DNA of 64,000 nt from Paludibacterium yongneupense DSM 18731. GTDB taxonomy: Bacteria > Pseudomonadota > Gammaproteobacteria > Burkholderiales > Chromobacteriaceae. The translations under genes and the position numbers were made by a program. Numbering within the stretch: position 1 is the first letter of the stretch; each line of letters opens with the position of its first letter. Of this stretch, positions 8,851-17,268 are shown in pieces. Where the stretch lies: positions 124,001-188,000 of the forward strand of contig NZ_AUGZ01000004.1 in assembly GCF_000422925.1 (NCBI RefSeq). The letters are read 5' to 3'. The notes under the pieces were generated by a model. It saw only the letters and a list, made by a program, of their open reading frames with translations, was not told where the DNA came from and did not search any database.

Positions 8851-9525
8851 TCAGGCGACCGGCGCGGGGTCTTGCAAATAGCGGCGCAGCGCTTCGCCGG
8901 CCGATTGAATATGGAAGCGTATGAATGCCTCCGCTTCTTCCGCCCGCCCCTGGCGACACAGGTCGAGCAGATGAGTGTGCTCCTCGTGCGCCCTGTCCTT
9001 GGTATGCGTGAACAGGATCTGCATGCGGGTATAGCGGTCGGTTTTGTTGTGCAACTGTTCGATCAGCGCCAGGGTGTTCGTTCGCCCCGAACTGCGGTAT
9101 AGCGCCAGGTGGAAGCGCGAGTTGAGGGCGCCCCAGTGGCGGATGTCATCGGTGCGCAGCGCGGTCTCGAACTCGGCCAGCGTTTCGGCCGCCAGGCGCA
9201 AATCGTCCGCGGTCTGGCGCGGAATCGAACTGCGCAGGACGGCTCCTTCCAGCAGCGCGCGGATTTCCAGCAACTCCAGCACATCGTCCAGCGACAGCTT
9301 GGACACCAGTGCGCCCTTGTGATCGATGATCTGGATCAGGCCTTCGGCTTCCAGTTGCCGCAGCGCCTCGCGCACGGGCACGCGGCTGACGCCATATTCA
9401 TGGGACAAGGCTTCCTGCCGCAATTGCTGGCCATCGGTGAATTCACCGGACAGGATGCGTTGGCGAAGCGATACGGTGACCGCACTGGTCAGGGTCTGGC
9501 GCTTGATCGGCTGCGAAGGGGTCAT
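8851..9525 (-). CDS. GntR-family transcriptional regulator, FadR/FCD subgroup
   Basis: A 224-residue regulator: N-terminal winged helix (about residues 10-75, with EALSHEYGVSRVPVREALRQL) and a C-terminal all-helical FCD ligand-binding domain. Histidines in SRFHLALY, EQLHNKTDRY and HEEHTHLLD fit the metal/carboxylate site of FCD domains. Such proteins usually repress pathways for organic acids or amino acids. The start at 9525 (MTPSQPIK) is chosen because upstream residues do not look like the family. No obvious target operon is adjacent apart from ureD, 70 bases downstream on the same strand. Confidence 0.88.
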   Translation of the reverse strand: MTPSQPIKRQTLTSAVTVSLRQRILSGEFTDGQQLRQEALSHEYGVSRVPVREALRQLEAEGLIQIIDHKGALVSKLSLDDVLELLEIRALLEGAVLRSSIPRQTADDLRLAAETLAEFETALRTDDIRHWGALNSRFHLALYRSSGRTNTLALIEQLHNKTDRYTRMQILFTHTKDRAHEEHTHLLDLCRQGRAEEAEAFIRFHIQSAGEALRRYLQDPAPVA

Positions 9526-9648
9526 GAGCTCTGTCTGCTGTATGAAAAAGGTATGTCGCGTGTCATCGATTATACGGTGCTTGCGCGGCCAGACAAGAGA
9601 ACGATCCCGACGGCGTGGCGGCAGGCCCATGCCGCCGGTGCGCCAGTT

Positions 9649-10251
9649 TCAGGCCGGCCACTCGCCGACGATCATCCCGATGGCGGTTGCACCCAGTAGT
9701 GCGGCCATGAGCAGATTGAAGGCGCGCAAGGCTCTCCTGTCCTGCAGGCAGTGGCGCAAGCTGTCGCCGCCGAATGCCCAGATCGCGATGCAGGGCAGAT
9801 TGACCGCGAGCGCGGCGAGCGCCAGCTCGCCTGCCGCCGACAGCGCGCCCCCGGAGGCGGGCATGAACAGGACGGCGCTATTGATGACCATGACCCAGGC
9901 CTTGGGGTTGACCCATTGAAACAAGGCGGCGGCGGCAAAGCTCATCGGTGTCGCCGCGTCCACGCGTCCGGGGGGCGGCGAACGCACGAGTTTCCACGAC
10001 AGCCACAGCATGTAGCCGCAGCCCGCCAGTGTCAGCGGCAGATGGATGGCTTCTATCCTGGCCATGACCAGATTCAGCAGGATGGCGCACAGAAAAAGCT
10101 GCAGCGCACAGCCGGTGCTGATGCCCACCATATGCGGCACGGTGCGCCGGAAGCCGAAATTGACGCCCGAGGTGGCGAGCATGATGTTGTTGGGGCCGGG
10201 GGTGATGGACATCGCGCCCATATAGCTGACGAAGGCGAGCGGTACTGGCAT
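9649..10251 (-). CDS. LysE/RhtB-family amino acid exporter
   Basis: A 200-residue inner-membrane exporter with about six hydrophobic helices. The N-terminal MSITPGPNNIMLATSGVNFG is the typical LysE/RhtB signature. The family exports amino acids and analogues such as lysine, homoserine or threonine. The start at 10251 has a purine-rich GAGAGA just upstream. It is divergent from a MocR-type PLP regulator across a 160-base gap, a common arrangement in which the regulator senses the exported amino acid. The substrate is not deducible. Confidence 0.88.
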   Translation of the reverse strand: MPVPLAFVSYMGAMSITPGPNNIMLATSGVNFGFRRTVPHMVGISTGCALQLFLCAILLNLVMARIEAIHLPLTLAGCGYMLWLSWKLVRSPPPGRVDAATPMSFAAAALFQWVNPKAWVMVINSAVLFMPASGGALSAAGELALAALAVNLPCIAIWAFGGDSLRHCLQDRRALRAFNLLMAALLGATAIGMIVGEWPA

Positions 10252-10300
10252 GGCGTTCTCTCTCTGTGGCAATGACGAGATTCATGCTCGCACGCGCGAC

Positions 10301-10338
10301 GTAATGGATACAGATTCAGAAAACAGATATTGTAATGG
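10301..10338. promoter_or_regulatory. Nested direct repeats in the lysE-mocR divergent gap, candidate MocR operator
   Basis: GTAATGG occurs at 10301 and again at 10332, 31 bases (about three helical turns) apart. Between them ACAGAT occurs at 10310 and 10323. MocR-type dimers are known to bind direct repeats near their own and divergent promoters. Operator function is inference from position and spacing. Confidence 0.35.
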
Positions 10339-10411
10339 TGTCAGTTGCGGAAATGATGCGACTGTTACCTATTTTTTGGGCGCGGCTGTGCCCTGTTTGC
10401 GGGCTGTCCCG

Positions 10412-11860
10412 ATGAGAAATGCTCCCACTCTGTACCGCGCGCTGGCCGATGAACTGGCTGCGGCCATTGCCCGCGGCAGTCTGCCGGCCGGGGGGCGTCT
10501 GCCGTCGGTGCGCAGCGCCGCGCGCCAGCGCGGTCTGGCGCTCAATACGGTGACGGCTGCCTATCGCCAGTTGGAAGACCGCGGGTTGATCGAGGCGCGG
10601 CCGCAGTCCGGCTATTACGTCAAGAGTCTGCTGCCGGCGCTGCGGGACCCCTTGCGCGCGCTGCCTGGCGATGCGGAGCCGGCCTCGGTCGAGATGCGCG
10701 ATCTGGTCTCCGTCGTGCTGCGCTGCCAGCAGCGCGAGGACTATATCGATCTGGCACTGGCGTGTCCGCGCGGCGAGATCTTTTACCCCGGGGCCAGGCT
10801 CGCGCGGGTCACGGCGTCGCTCTTGCGGCGTCAGCCCGGCATTGTCACCCGCTATGCGCTGCCACCGGGCCCGGTGCGGCTCTGTGAGCAGATTGCGCGC
10901 AGGGCGATGGCGCTGGGCATGCGTCTGGCGCCGGAGGATATCCTGCTGACGCACGGTGCGATGGAGGCCTTGCAACTGGCCCTGCGCGCGGTCTGCCGCC
11001 CGGGGGATACGGTGGGGGTGGAGTCGCCGACCTATTTCAATCTCTATCCGCTGCTGGCCAGCCTGGGACTGCATGCGCTGGAGATTCCTACCCATCCGCA
11101 GCACGGTTTGTCGGTGGATGCCGTCGAGATGCTGCTGCGGGAGGGGCGCCTGGCCGCCGTCGTGGCGATGCCGACGGTGCATAATCCGCTCGGTTGTACG
11201 ATGCCGCTGGCCGCCAAGCGCCGGCTGGCCGCGCTGGTCACGCAGCATCGGGTGCCGCTGATCGAGGACGCCCTGTACGCCGACTTGCAGTTCGAGGACG
11301 TGCCGTCGCCTGCGGTCAAGTCCTTCGATAGCGAAGGCTGGGTCATGGTATGCGCGAGCTATACCAAGACGCTGGCACCGGACTATCGCATCGGCTGGCT
11401 TGAGGCCGGGCGTTTCGGCGAAACGGTGCGGCAGCTGAAATTTGCGTCGAGCATCGCCGAATCCGCGCTCTTGACGGAGGCGGTCGGACTGTTTCTGGAA
11501 AGCGGCGGATATGACCACCACCTGCGGGGTTTGCGGCGCCGTTATGCCCGTCAGCTGGACCGTGTCCGTGGTCTGATCGCGAGCCGTTTTCCGCCGGGAA
11601 CCCGCGCCACGCAGCCGGCAGGCGGCTTTCTGCTGTGGCTGGAGCTGCCGGAGCGTATCGATACGCTGCAGTTGTTTCATGCCGCGCTGGCGGAAGGCAT
11701 CGTCATCATGCCGGGAGTGCTGTATTCCAGTGGCGCACGCTTTAGGCACTGCCTGCGCCTCTCCTGCTGTCATGAGCTCGATGCCCGTTTCATGGGGGCG
11801 ATCGGCCGGCTGGGAGAGCTGGCCTCGGCCCTGCATGCGGCGGCTTCGCCTCAGGCGTAG
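10412..11860 (+). CDS. MocR-type regulator (GntR DNA-binding domain fused to an aminotransferase-like domain)
   Basis: A 482-residue fusion. An N-terminal winged helix (about residues 1-75, with GGRLPSVRSAARQRGLALNT) is followed by a fold-type I aminotransferase domain (about 110-475). The PLP-binding lysine is Lys319 in SYTKTLAPDYRIGW. In this family PLP plus an amino acid or amine acts as the effector and catalysis is usually lost. The divergent LysE exporter is the likely target. The ATG at 10412 gives a standard N-terminus (MRNAPTLYRALADEL). The 3' end overlaps the convergent glutathione transferase gene by 10 bases. Confidence 0.92.
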   Translation: MRNAPTLYRALADELAAAIARGSLPAGGRLPSVRSAARQRGLALNTVTAAYRQLEDRGLIEARPQSGYYVKSLLPALRDPLRALPGDAEPASVEMRDLVSVVLRCQQREDYIDLALACPRGEIFYPGARLARVTASLLRRQPGIVTRYALPPGPVRLCEQIARRAMALGMRLAPEDILLTHGAMEALQLALRAVCRPGDTVGVESPTYFNLYPLLASLGLHALEIPTHPQHGLSVDAVEMLLREGRLAAVVAMPTVHNPLGCTMPLAAKRRLAALVTQHRVPLIEDALYADLQFEDVPSPAVKSFDSEGWVMVCASYTKTLAPDYRIGWLEAGRFGETVRQLKFASSIAESALLTEAVGLFLESGGYDHHLRGLRRRYARQLDRVRGLIASRFPPGTRATQPAGGFLLWLELPERIDTLQLFHAALAEGIVIMPGVLYSSGARFRHCLRLSCCHELDARFMGAIGRLGELASALHAAASPQA

Positions 11861-12525
11861 GCGTAGGGGCCGCCTTTTTCGAGCGCGGCGCGGTAGGCCG
11901 GCCGCGCGTGAATGCGGGCGAGGAAGTCCTGGATCCGCGGCAGGGTGCGTGCAAACGGAACCCGGCTGCAGGCCGCTTCCAGCACAAAGCTCATCTGGAT
12001 GTCGGCGCCCGATATGTCCTCGCCGGCGAACCAGCCGCTGGTGGCCAGGTGGGCATCGATATGCTCGAGGTGCAGCTTCAACTGCGGGTCGAGGAAGCGG
12101 CGCTGAACCCCGCGGGCTATCATTCCGGCCAGCGGGCGCAGCAGCAGCGGCATCGGCGGCCGGTCGAGCCGGCTGAACACAAGGCTCATCACCAATGGCG
12201 GCATGGCCGAGCCTTCGGCATAGTGCAGCCAGTAGGTGTAGTCGCGTCCGGCCCGGGTCGCGGCTGGCGGTTTGAACCGGCCCTGGCCGTAGGTGTCGAT
12301 CAGGTACTCGATGATGGCGGCCGATTCGGCGACGACGATATCGTCGTCGGTCAGTACCGGGGCCTTGCCCAGCGGGTGGACAGCCTTGAGCCCGGGCGGC
12401 GCCAGCAGGCTGCCGGGATCGCGCCGGTAGGCCCTGACGCTGTATGAGCAGTGCAGTTCTTCCAGAAGCCACAGTATCCGCTGGGAGCGCGAGTTGTCGA
12501 GGTGATGAAGGGTTATCATGGTCAT
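11851..12525 (-). CDS. Glutathione S-transferase
   Basis: A 224-residue cytosolic GST: N-terminal thioredoxin-like domain (about 1-82) with LDNSRSQRILWLLEEL and the glutathione-binding VLTDDDIVVAESAAIIEYL, then an all-helical C-terminal domain with WFAGEDISGADIQMSF. The likely catalytic residue is the Ser/Asn in the DNSRSQR loop, as in bacterial beta- or nu-like classes. Start chosen at 12525; an ATG six bases further in is equally possible. It overlaps mocR convergently by 10 bases. The substrate is unknown; detoxification by conjugation is the general role. Confidence 0.9.
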   Translation of the reverse strand: MTMITLHHLDNSRSQRILWLLEELHCSYSVRAYRRDPGSLLAPPGLKAVHPLGKAPVLTDDDIVVAESAAIIEYLIDTYGQGRFKPPAATRAGRDYTYWLHYAEGSAMPPLVMSLVFSRLDRPPMPLLLRPLAGMIARGVQRRFLDPQLKLHLEHIDAHLATSGWFAGEDISGADIQMSFVLEAACSRVPFARTLPRIQDFLARIHARPAYRAALEKGGPYAYA

Positions 12526-12623
12526 GTCCGGCCTGCTGTCTGGAATGATGATAATGGTTATCATACGCGATGACTTGCGTTGTTTGTACGGGATCGAATG
12601 TGTCTGCGGCGGCGCGTGCGAGA

Positions 12624-12660
12624 GAAAAACAAAAGGCCCCTGCGTGCAACGCAGGGGCCT
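12624..12660 (-). terminator. Rho-independent terminator of the tRNA operon
   Basis: A perfect 11-bp stem (AGGCCCCTGCG with its complement) around a 5-base loop, followed on the minus strand by TTTTGTTTTT. It lies just after the last tRNA-His in the direction of transcription. Confidence 0.92.
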
Positions 12661-12668
12661 GACATGCC

Positions 12669-12744
12669 TGGGGTGGATAATGGGGCTCGAACCCACGACA
12701 ACCGGAATCACAATCCGGGACTCTACCAACTGAGCTATATCCAC
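12669..12744 (-). tRNA. tRNA-His (GTG), copy nearest the terminator
   Basis: A full cloverleaf on the minus strand: acceptor GTGGATA pairs with TATCCAC, the anticodon loop is TTGTGAT giving GTG, and the T-loop is GGTTCGAGCC. The discriminator base is C followed by encoded CCA, and a G stands at position -1 (12745), the histidine-tRNA identity pair. It differs from the neighbouring copy at the last acceptor pair (A-T here, G-C there). Confidence 0.95.
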
Positions 12745-12796
12745 CGTCGTAAAACGGTTAAATCATACACGCGTCGCAGGGCGACGCGAAAGAATC

Positions 12797-12872
12797 TGGG
12801 GTGGATGATGGGGCTCGAACCCACGACAACCGGAATCACAATCCGGGACTCTACCAACTGAGCTACATCCAC
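12797..12872 (-). tRNA. tRNA-His (GTG), second copy
   Basis: Nearly identical to the copy at 12669. Acceptor GTGGATG pairs with CATCCAC, so the one change is compensated on both sides of the stem. Anticodon GTG, CCA encoded, G-1 at 12873. A 7-bp GC-rich inverted repeat (GCGTCGC and its complement) lies between the two copies, possibly a processing hairpin. Confidence 0.95.
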
Positions 12873-12899
12873 CACTGGTTTGCTTCGATGCTGCGGTAC

Positions 12900-12976
12900 T
12901 GGCGCGCCCGACAGGGTTCGAACCTGTTACCCCCGGCTTAGAAGGCCGGTGCTCTATCCAAATGAGCTACGGGCGC
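12900..12976 (-). tRNA. tRNA-Arg (TCT)
   Basis: A 77-base cloverleaf on the minus strand with acceptor GCGCCCG, anticodon loop CTTCTAA giving TCT (reads AGA/AGG), T-loop GGTTCGAACC and encoded CCA. Second gene of the tRNA operon. Confidence 0.95.
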
Positions 12977-12994
12977 AACTGCCATGCCTGTGTC

Positions 12995-13071
12995 TGGTCG
13001 GGGTGGTGGGATTCGAACTCACGACCACCTGGTCCCAAACCAGGTGCGCTACCAGGCTGCGCTACACCCCG
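12995..13071 (-). tRNA. tRNA-Pro (TGG)
   Basis: A 77-base cloverleaf on the minus strand with acceptor CGGGGTG, anticodon loop TTTGGGA giving TGG, discriminator A and encoded CCA. First gene of the operon, 16 bases from the -10 box. Confidence 0.95.
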
Positions 13072-13086
13072 ACGACAGAGTCCGCA

Positions 13087-13115
13087 ACTATACGGATAGC
13101 GTCATTTACTGTCAA
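13087..13115 (-). promoter_or_regulatory. Sigma-70 promoter of the tRNA operon
   Basis: On the minus strand TTGACA (perfect -35) is followed by a 17-base spacer and TATAGT (five of six for -10). The next bases, TGCGGAC, form a GC-rich discriminator like those of stringently controlled stable-RNA promoters; that control is inference. Confidence 0.9.
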
Positions 13116-13184
13116 TACCCGTTGAGTAATGGGTGCAAAAAATGCCAAAATTGCACCTTCGCATCGGCTTACTCAGGATTTTAC

Positions 13185-14036
13185 ATGTCGGCACAACTCA
13201 TTGATGGAAAAGCAGTCGCTGAACAACTCATCGCGCAGGTGCGCGCCGGGGTGGATGCCCGTCTCGCCGCGGGGAAGCGCGCACCGGCCCTGGCCGTGAT
13301 TCTGGTGGGCGACGATCCGGCTTCCTCCATCTATGTGCGCAACAAGAAGCGCTCTTGTGAAAAGGCCGGTATCCGTTCTGTGGCCTACGATCTGCCTGCG
13401 TCGACCGGGCAGGCGGACTTGCTCGCCATCATCGACCGTCTCAACGCCGACGACGGCATCGACGGGGTTCTGGTCCAGCTGCCGCTGCCCGCGCAGATCG
13501 ACAGCCAATCGGTGATCGAGCGCATCCATCCGGATAAGGATGTCGATGGTTTTCATCCCTACAATATGGGGCGGCTGGCGGTTCGCATCCCGCTGCTGCG
13601 TCCGTGTACGCCGCGCGGGATCATGATCCTGCTCGAACACTACGGCATCGCGGTGAAGGGAAAGAAGGCGCTGGTGATCGGTGCGTCCAATATCGTCGGC
13701 CGCCCGCAGGCGCTGGAGTTGCTGCTGGCCGGCGCCACGGTGACGGTCTGCCATCGCTGGACCGAAGATCTGGCCGCCGAAGTCGCCGCCGCCGATATCG
13801 TGGTGGCCGCGGTCGGCAAGCCGGGAATCATCAAGGGGGAGTGGATCAAGCCGGGCGCGGTGGTGATCGACGTCGGCATCAACCGCCTCGCGGACGGCAG
13901 CCTGTGCGGCGACGTCGGATTTGCGGCGGCGGCGGAACGCGCCGCCTATATCACGCCGGTTCCTGGGGGCGTCGGTCCGATGACGGTCGCGACCTTGTTG
14001 CAGAACACTCTGGATTCCTCCAATCTGCATGCTTGA
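13185..14036 (+). CDS. folD: Bifunctional methylenetetrahydrofolate dehydrogenase/methenyltetrahydrofolate cyclohydrolase
   Basis: Cytoplasmic one-carbon enzyme interconverting 5,10-methylene-THF and 10-formyl-THF with NADP+. The 283-residue length is normal. Catalytic Lys54 lies in [14 protein letters not shown]. Further signatures are [24 protein letters not shown], the nucleotide-binding [11 protein letters not shown] and [13 protein letters not shown]. The start at 13185 is preceded by CAGGA and matches the family N-terminus ([12 protein letters not shown]). purU, the next step in the same folate pool, follows 37 bases downstream, so the pair balances 10-formyl-THF and formate. Confidence 0.96.
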   Translation: MSAQLIDGKAVAEQLIAQVRAGVDARLAAGKRAPALAVILVGDDPASSIYVRNKKRSCEKAGIRSVAYDLPASTGQADLLAIIDRLNADDGIDGVLVQLPLPAQIDSQSVIERIHPDKDVDGFHPYNMGRLAVRIPLLRPCTPRGIMILLEHYGIAVKGKKALVIGASNIVGRPQALELLLAGATVTVCHRWTEDLAAEVAAADIVVAAVGKPGIIKGEWIKPGAVVIDVGINRLADGSLCGDVGFAAAAERAAYITPVPGGVGPMTVATLLQNTLDSSNLHA

Positions 14037-14073
14037 ATCCGCTGCCCTTACCGAAGAATGAAGAAACGCTGAC

Positions 14074-14937
14074 ATGAGTCTGAACAAACAATCCGCCACA
14101 CTGTTGATCAACTGTCCCGATAAAAAGGGTCTGGTTGCGGCGATCGCCAACTTTCTGATGACGTATAACGCAAGCATCATGCACGCGGATCAGCATCAGG
14201 ATGGCGCCGAAAACCTGTTTCTGATGCGGGTCGAATGGTCGCTGCAAGGTTTTACGTTGCCGATGTCCGATTTTGCCGCCGCTTTCCAGCCGATCGCCGA
14301 AGAACACCATATGGAGTGGAAGGTTTCGGTATCCGAACGCAAGCCGCGCATGGCGATTTTTGTGTCGCGTTACGAGCACTGTCTGGCCGATCTGTTACAC
14401 CGCTGGCGCATCGGTGAACTGGGCTGCGATATTCCGTTGGTGATCGCCAATCATGAAGAGTGCCGGCGCCTGGTCGAGTTCAACGGCATCCCTTTTCATG
14501 TGATTCCGGTCACCCGCGAGAACAAGCAGGAAGCCGAGGCCGAGCAGTTCCGCCTGCTGGACGAAGCCGGTGTCGATCTTGTGGTGCTGGCGCGCTATAT
14601 GCAGGTTCTGTCCGGCGATTTCGTCAAGCGCTATCCGAACCGCGTGATCAATATCCATCACAGTTTTCTGCCCGCTTTCGACGGCGCCAAGCCCTACCAT
14701 CGCGCCTTCGCGCGCGGGGTGAAGCTGATCGGCGCGACCAGCCATTATGTGACCGAGCAGCTGGACGAAGGCCCGATCATCGAGCAGGAAGTCACCCGTA
14801 TCTCGCACCGCGACGAGGTCGAGGACCTGGTGCAGAAAGGGCGTGATCTGGAGAAAGTGGTTCTGTCGCGCGCCGTACGGTGGCATCTGGAAAACCGCAT
14901 CCTGTCCTACAGCAACAAGACCGTCGTGTTCGACTGA
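14074..14937 (+). CDS. purU: Formyltetrahydrofolate deformylase
   Basis: Hydrolyses 10-formyl-THF to THF and formate, supplying formate for PurT and protecting the THF pool. The 287-residue product has an N-terminal ACT domain (about 8-85; NCPDKKGLVAAIANFL) and a C-terminal formyltransferase-fold domain with VVLARYMQVLSGDF, NIHHSFLPAFDGAKPYH and GATSHYVTEQLDEGPII, holding the catalytic Asn/His/Asp set. It follows folD on the same strand. Confidence 0.95.
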   Translation: MSLNKQSATLLINCPDKKGLVAAIANFLMTYNASIMHADQHQDGAENLFLMRVEWSLQGFTLPMSDFAAAFQPIAEEHHMEWKVSVSERKPRMAIFVSRYEHCLADLLHRWRIGELGCDIPLVIANHEECRRLVEFNGIPFHVIPVTRENKQEAEAEQFRLLDEAGVDLVVLARYMQVLSGDFVKRYPNRVINIHHSFLPAFDGAKPYHRAFARGVKLIGATSHYVTEQLDEGPIIEQEVTRISHRDEVEDLVQKGRDLEKVVLSRAVRWHLENRILSYSNKTVVFD

Positions 14938-14940
14938 TCC

Positions 14941-15552
14941 ATGACGCGTCTCTGGCTCGACCTGCGGAATTTGCTGCGGCTCAAGGTACGGCCACTTGCC
15001 GAATATCGCCACCCCTGGTGGCTCATGATTCTCGCGCTGACGGCGATCGGGGTTTTCGACAGCGCGAGCACCGAACTGCCCGGGGTTTCCATTCCCGTGC
15101 GTCTGGCCGTGTTCGTGCTGTTCGACTGGCTGGAGGCGCTGGCTCTGTGTACGGTCCTGCTGCTCTGGTTGCGGCTGACGGCGCGCGGGCACTGGCGCCC
15201 GCTGTTCACCCTGCTGCTGCTGTGCGAGTTGCCGCAGCTGGTCTCGCCGCTGGCCAGCTGGCTGCCGGAGCAGGCGGCCCTGCTGGTGCAGGCCGCCCTG
15301 TGGGGAGTGACCCTGGCTCTGACGGTATACGGCGTCGCGCGTGCGGCGAAGATCGCCGTACGGCGGGTGGCGTTCGGGGTGTTGTTGTTCCTGCCCTTGT
15401 CGGTGGGGCTGTTTGCCGGCATGACTTCGCTGGCGGCCCAGCTCGGCTGGATGCCGCTCCCGCCCGCGACCGACGCCGCGGCAGCGTCGCAACCGCCGTC
15501 GCAGCCGCCGTCGCAGCCGCCCGCATCCGAGGACGACGATTTCGCCCCTTGA
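14941..15552 (+). CDS. Predicted membrane protein of unknown function
   Basis: A 203-residue protein with about five hydrophobic helices between residues 25 and 165. It has a charged N-terminus (RLWLDLRNLLRLKVRPLAEY) and a disordered C-terminal tail with three SQPP units encoded by a 12-base tandem repeat at 15487-15522, followed by acidic residues. The N-terminal motif and helix count recall Yip1-domain proteins, but I would not assign the family. It starts three bases after purU and is probably co-transcribed with it. Confidence 0.7.
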   Translation: MTRLWLDLRNLLRLKVRPLAEYRHPWWLMILALTAIGVFDSASTELPGVSIPVRLAVFVLFDWLEALALCTVLLLWLRLTARGHWRPLFTLLLLCELPQLVSPLASWLPEQAALLVQAALWGVTLALTVYGVARAAKIAVRRVAFGVLLFLPLSVGLFAGMTSLAAQLGWMPLPPATDAAAASQPPSQPPSQPPASEDDDFAP

Positions 15553-15564
15553 GCGCTCCGGCCT

Positions 15565-16089
15565 TCAGTCTACCTTGGCGATGTAGCGCGCGAGTCCGAG
15601 GATGCCGCGCAGAGCGTCGCCCTTGGGCGTCACTTCGGCTCGCAGACGCGCATAGCGGCGCAGGATCGCGCGCGCTTCGTAGTCCAGCTCCAGCTCCGTT
15701 TCCGGCGACGAGACCAGTGCGATGCGCCCGATTCTGCCTTGCGCGCGCGCATGCCCCTGGGCGATGGCCAGGTAGACCCTGTGCGCGGTCAGCGGGGTGA
15801 TGTGGTCGAACAGATACAGCATGGAGTTGATGCGCAGCCCCGTGTCTTCGCGGATTTCCCGGATCAGGGCCTGCGAGCGCAATTCGCCGCGGTGGGCGAA
15901 GCCTCCCGGCAGGGTGAAGCGGCTGCCGCGAGGCGCGCTGACCAGGAGTCCGTCTGCAAGTTCGATGATCGCGGTGGCGCGGCGAGGCAAGTCTGGCGAC
16001 AACGGGGTGAACGGTTTTTTGTCGTCCGGCATTTTCATTTCTGCGGCACTATTATCGTTAGCGGGCCAAGGCGGCCCTTGCGTCGACAT
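15565..16089 (-). CDS. Nudix hydrolase
   Basis: A 174-residue protein with a Nudix box beginning GFAHRGE and continuing to REIREDTGL, close to the GX5EX7REUXEEXGU consensus. One of the two final acidic residues is Asp instead of Glu. The family hydrolyses nucleoside diphosphates linked to another group; the substrate cannot be predicted. The ATG at 16089 is chosen, but a TTG at 16116 and an ATG at 16038 are also in frame. It is convergent with the membrane-protein gene and follows ppsR on the same strand. Confidence 0.85.
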   Translation of the reverse strand: MSTQGPPWPANDNSAAEMKMPDDKKPFTPLSPDLPRRATAIIELADGLLVSAPRGSRFTLPGGFAHRGELRSQALIREIREDTGLRINSMLYLFDHITPLTAHRVYLAIAQGHARAQGRIGRIALVSSPETELELDYEARAILRRYARLRAEVTPKGDALRGILGLARYIAKVD

Positions 16090-16148
16090 TGTAAAGATCT
16101 TGCTCCGCGCCGACAAATGCCGGCAGGTGCGGCGCGCAGATCGAACCG

Positions 16149-16967
16149 TCAGAAAATACGGCGCTTGAGCCCGCCCAGCTGCAAAATCGTGGTGGCCAGC
16201 TCTTCGATGGACAGTGTCGTGGTGTTAAGCGGTGTAATGCCGTGGCGCTGCATCATGCGTTCCGCCTCGGCCACTTCCTTGCGGCAGCTTTCCACCGAAG
16301 CGTACTGGCTGTTTGATTTGCGCTCGTGCCGTATCTTGGACAAGCGTTCGGGATCGATGGTCAGACCGAACAGTTTGTTCTGATACGGCAGCAGATCCTT
16401 GGGCAGGGCGCGCTCGGCGAAATCGTCCGGCGTGAGCGGAAAATTGGCGGCCTTGATGCCATAGTGCAGGGCCAGATAGAGGCAGGTCGGGGTCTTGCCG
16501 CAGCGCGATACGCCGATCAGGATCACATCGGCGTCGTGCAGGGTGCTTTGCATGCTGCCATCGTCGTTGCGCATCGAAAAATTGATTGCGTTAATGCGGT
16601 GCTGGTATTGCTCGAGATTGGCTATGCCATGCACCTTGCCGCTGGTGTGGGATGATTTTATCCCCAGCTCCTGCTCCAGAGGGCTGACATAGGTTTCGAA
16701 GAAATCGAGTACCAGCGCTTCCTTGATATACAGAATCTTGCGCACGTTCTCTTCGACCACGGTGGAGAAAACCAGTGGCCGGCAGCCGTCGGCGATGGCC
16801 TGGGCGCGTATCTGGGCGACCGCATGCTCGGCTTTTTCGACGGTATCGACGTAGGGCAGGGTGATATGGCGAAACGTGGTGTGATCGAACTGGCTGAGCA
16901 AGCTGTGTCCCAGAACCTCCGACGTGATGGCCGTACGGCCGGAGATGAAGAAGGCAGTGCGGGGCAT
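16149..16967 (-). CDS. ppsR: Phosphoenolpyruvate synthase regulatory protein (bifunctional kinase/pyrophosphorylase)
   Basis: A 272-residue member of the PSRP/DUF299 family, which switches PEP synthase on and off by ADP-dependent threonine phosphorylation and phosphate-dependent dephosphorylation. Typical features are the N-terminal TAFFISGRTAITSEVLGHSL and the P-loop-like GVSRCGKTPTCLYLA near the middle. The gene usually sits divergent from ppsA; here the divergent neighbour is siaB, about 300 bases away, so ppsA must be elsewhere. Start at 16967. Confidence 0.92.
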   Translation of the reverse strand: MPRTAFFISGRTAITSEVLGHSLLSQFDHTTFRHITLPYVDTVEKAEHAVAQIRAQAIADGCRPLVFSTVVEENVRKILYIKEALVLDFFETYVSPLEQELGIKSSHTSGKVHGIANLEQYQHRINAINFSMRNDDGSMQSTLHDADVILIGVSRCGKTPTCLYLALHYGIKAANFPLTPDDFAERALPKDLLPYQNKLFGLTIDPERLSKIRHERKSNSQYASVESCRKEVAEAERMMQRHGITPLNTTTLSIEELATTILQLGGLKRRIF

Positions 16968-17268
16968 GGCTGACTCCAGTTGCAAAAAAACAATAACATA
17001 CTCGTTCCCTGCCCTGTAAATCCAGTTTTGCGCCCATATTCCGTAAAATATTAAGCAACTTCGGGGTGAATACGCTTTTTTCCGCTTTCGGAGCCTCGTT
17101 CTGGCCGGGTGGTCCGACCTGTCGCGTTCATAAAATTGACATGCGTCTGGGGTATGCTCACTCCATGTGCCATACCCGGCGCAGGCCGCTTTTCGCCTGC
17201 CCGACCATCCCGCCTGAGTTCCGCGCAGCTTTCCGACGGGCTACCTGCAATTTGAACGAGGAGTATCC
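16968..17268. other. Intergenic region between ppsR and siaB
   Basis: About 300 bases with no credible gene. The first third, next to ppsR, is A+T-rich. A perfect TTGACA occurs at 17136 but the nearest -10-like TATGCT is only 11 bases away, so I do not call a promoter. The siaB ribosome site (GAGGAG) lies at the right end. Confidence 0.5.

Noticed and set aside
10316-12649. 777-codon open frame on the minus strand across mocR and the GST gene
   Set aside because: Covers two well-supported genes and ends in repetitive Arg/Gln/His sequence; no start site or motif.
17136-17158. TTGACA with TATGCT before siaB as a sigma-70 promoter
   Set aside because: The spacer is only 11 bases, too short for RNA polymerase.
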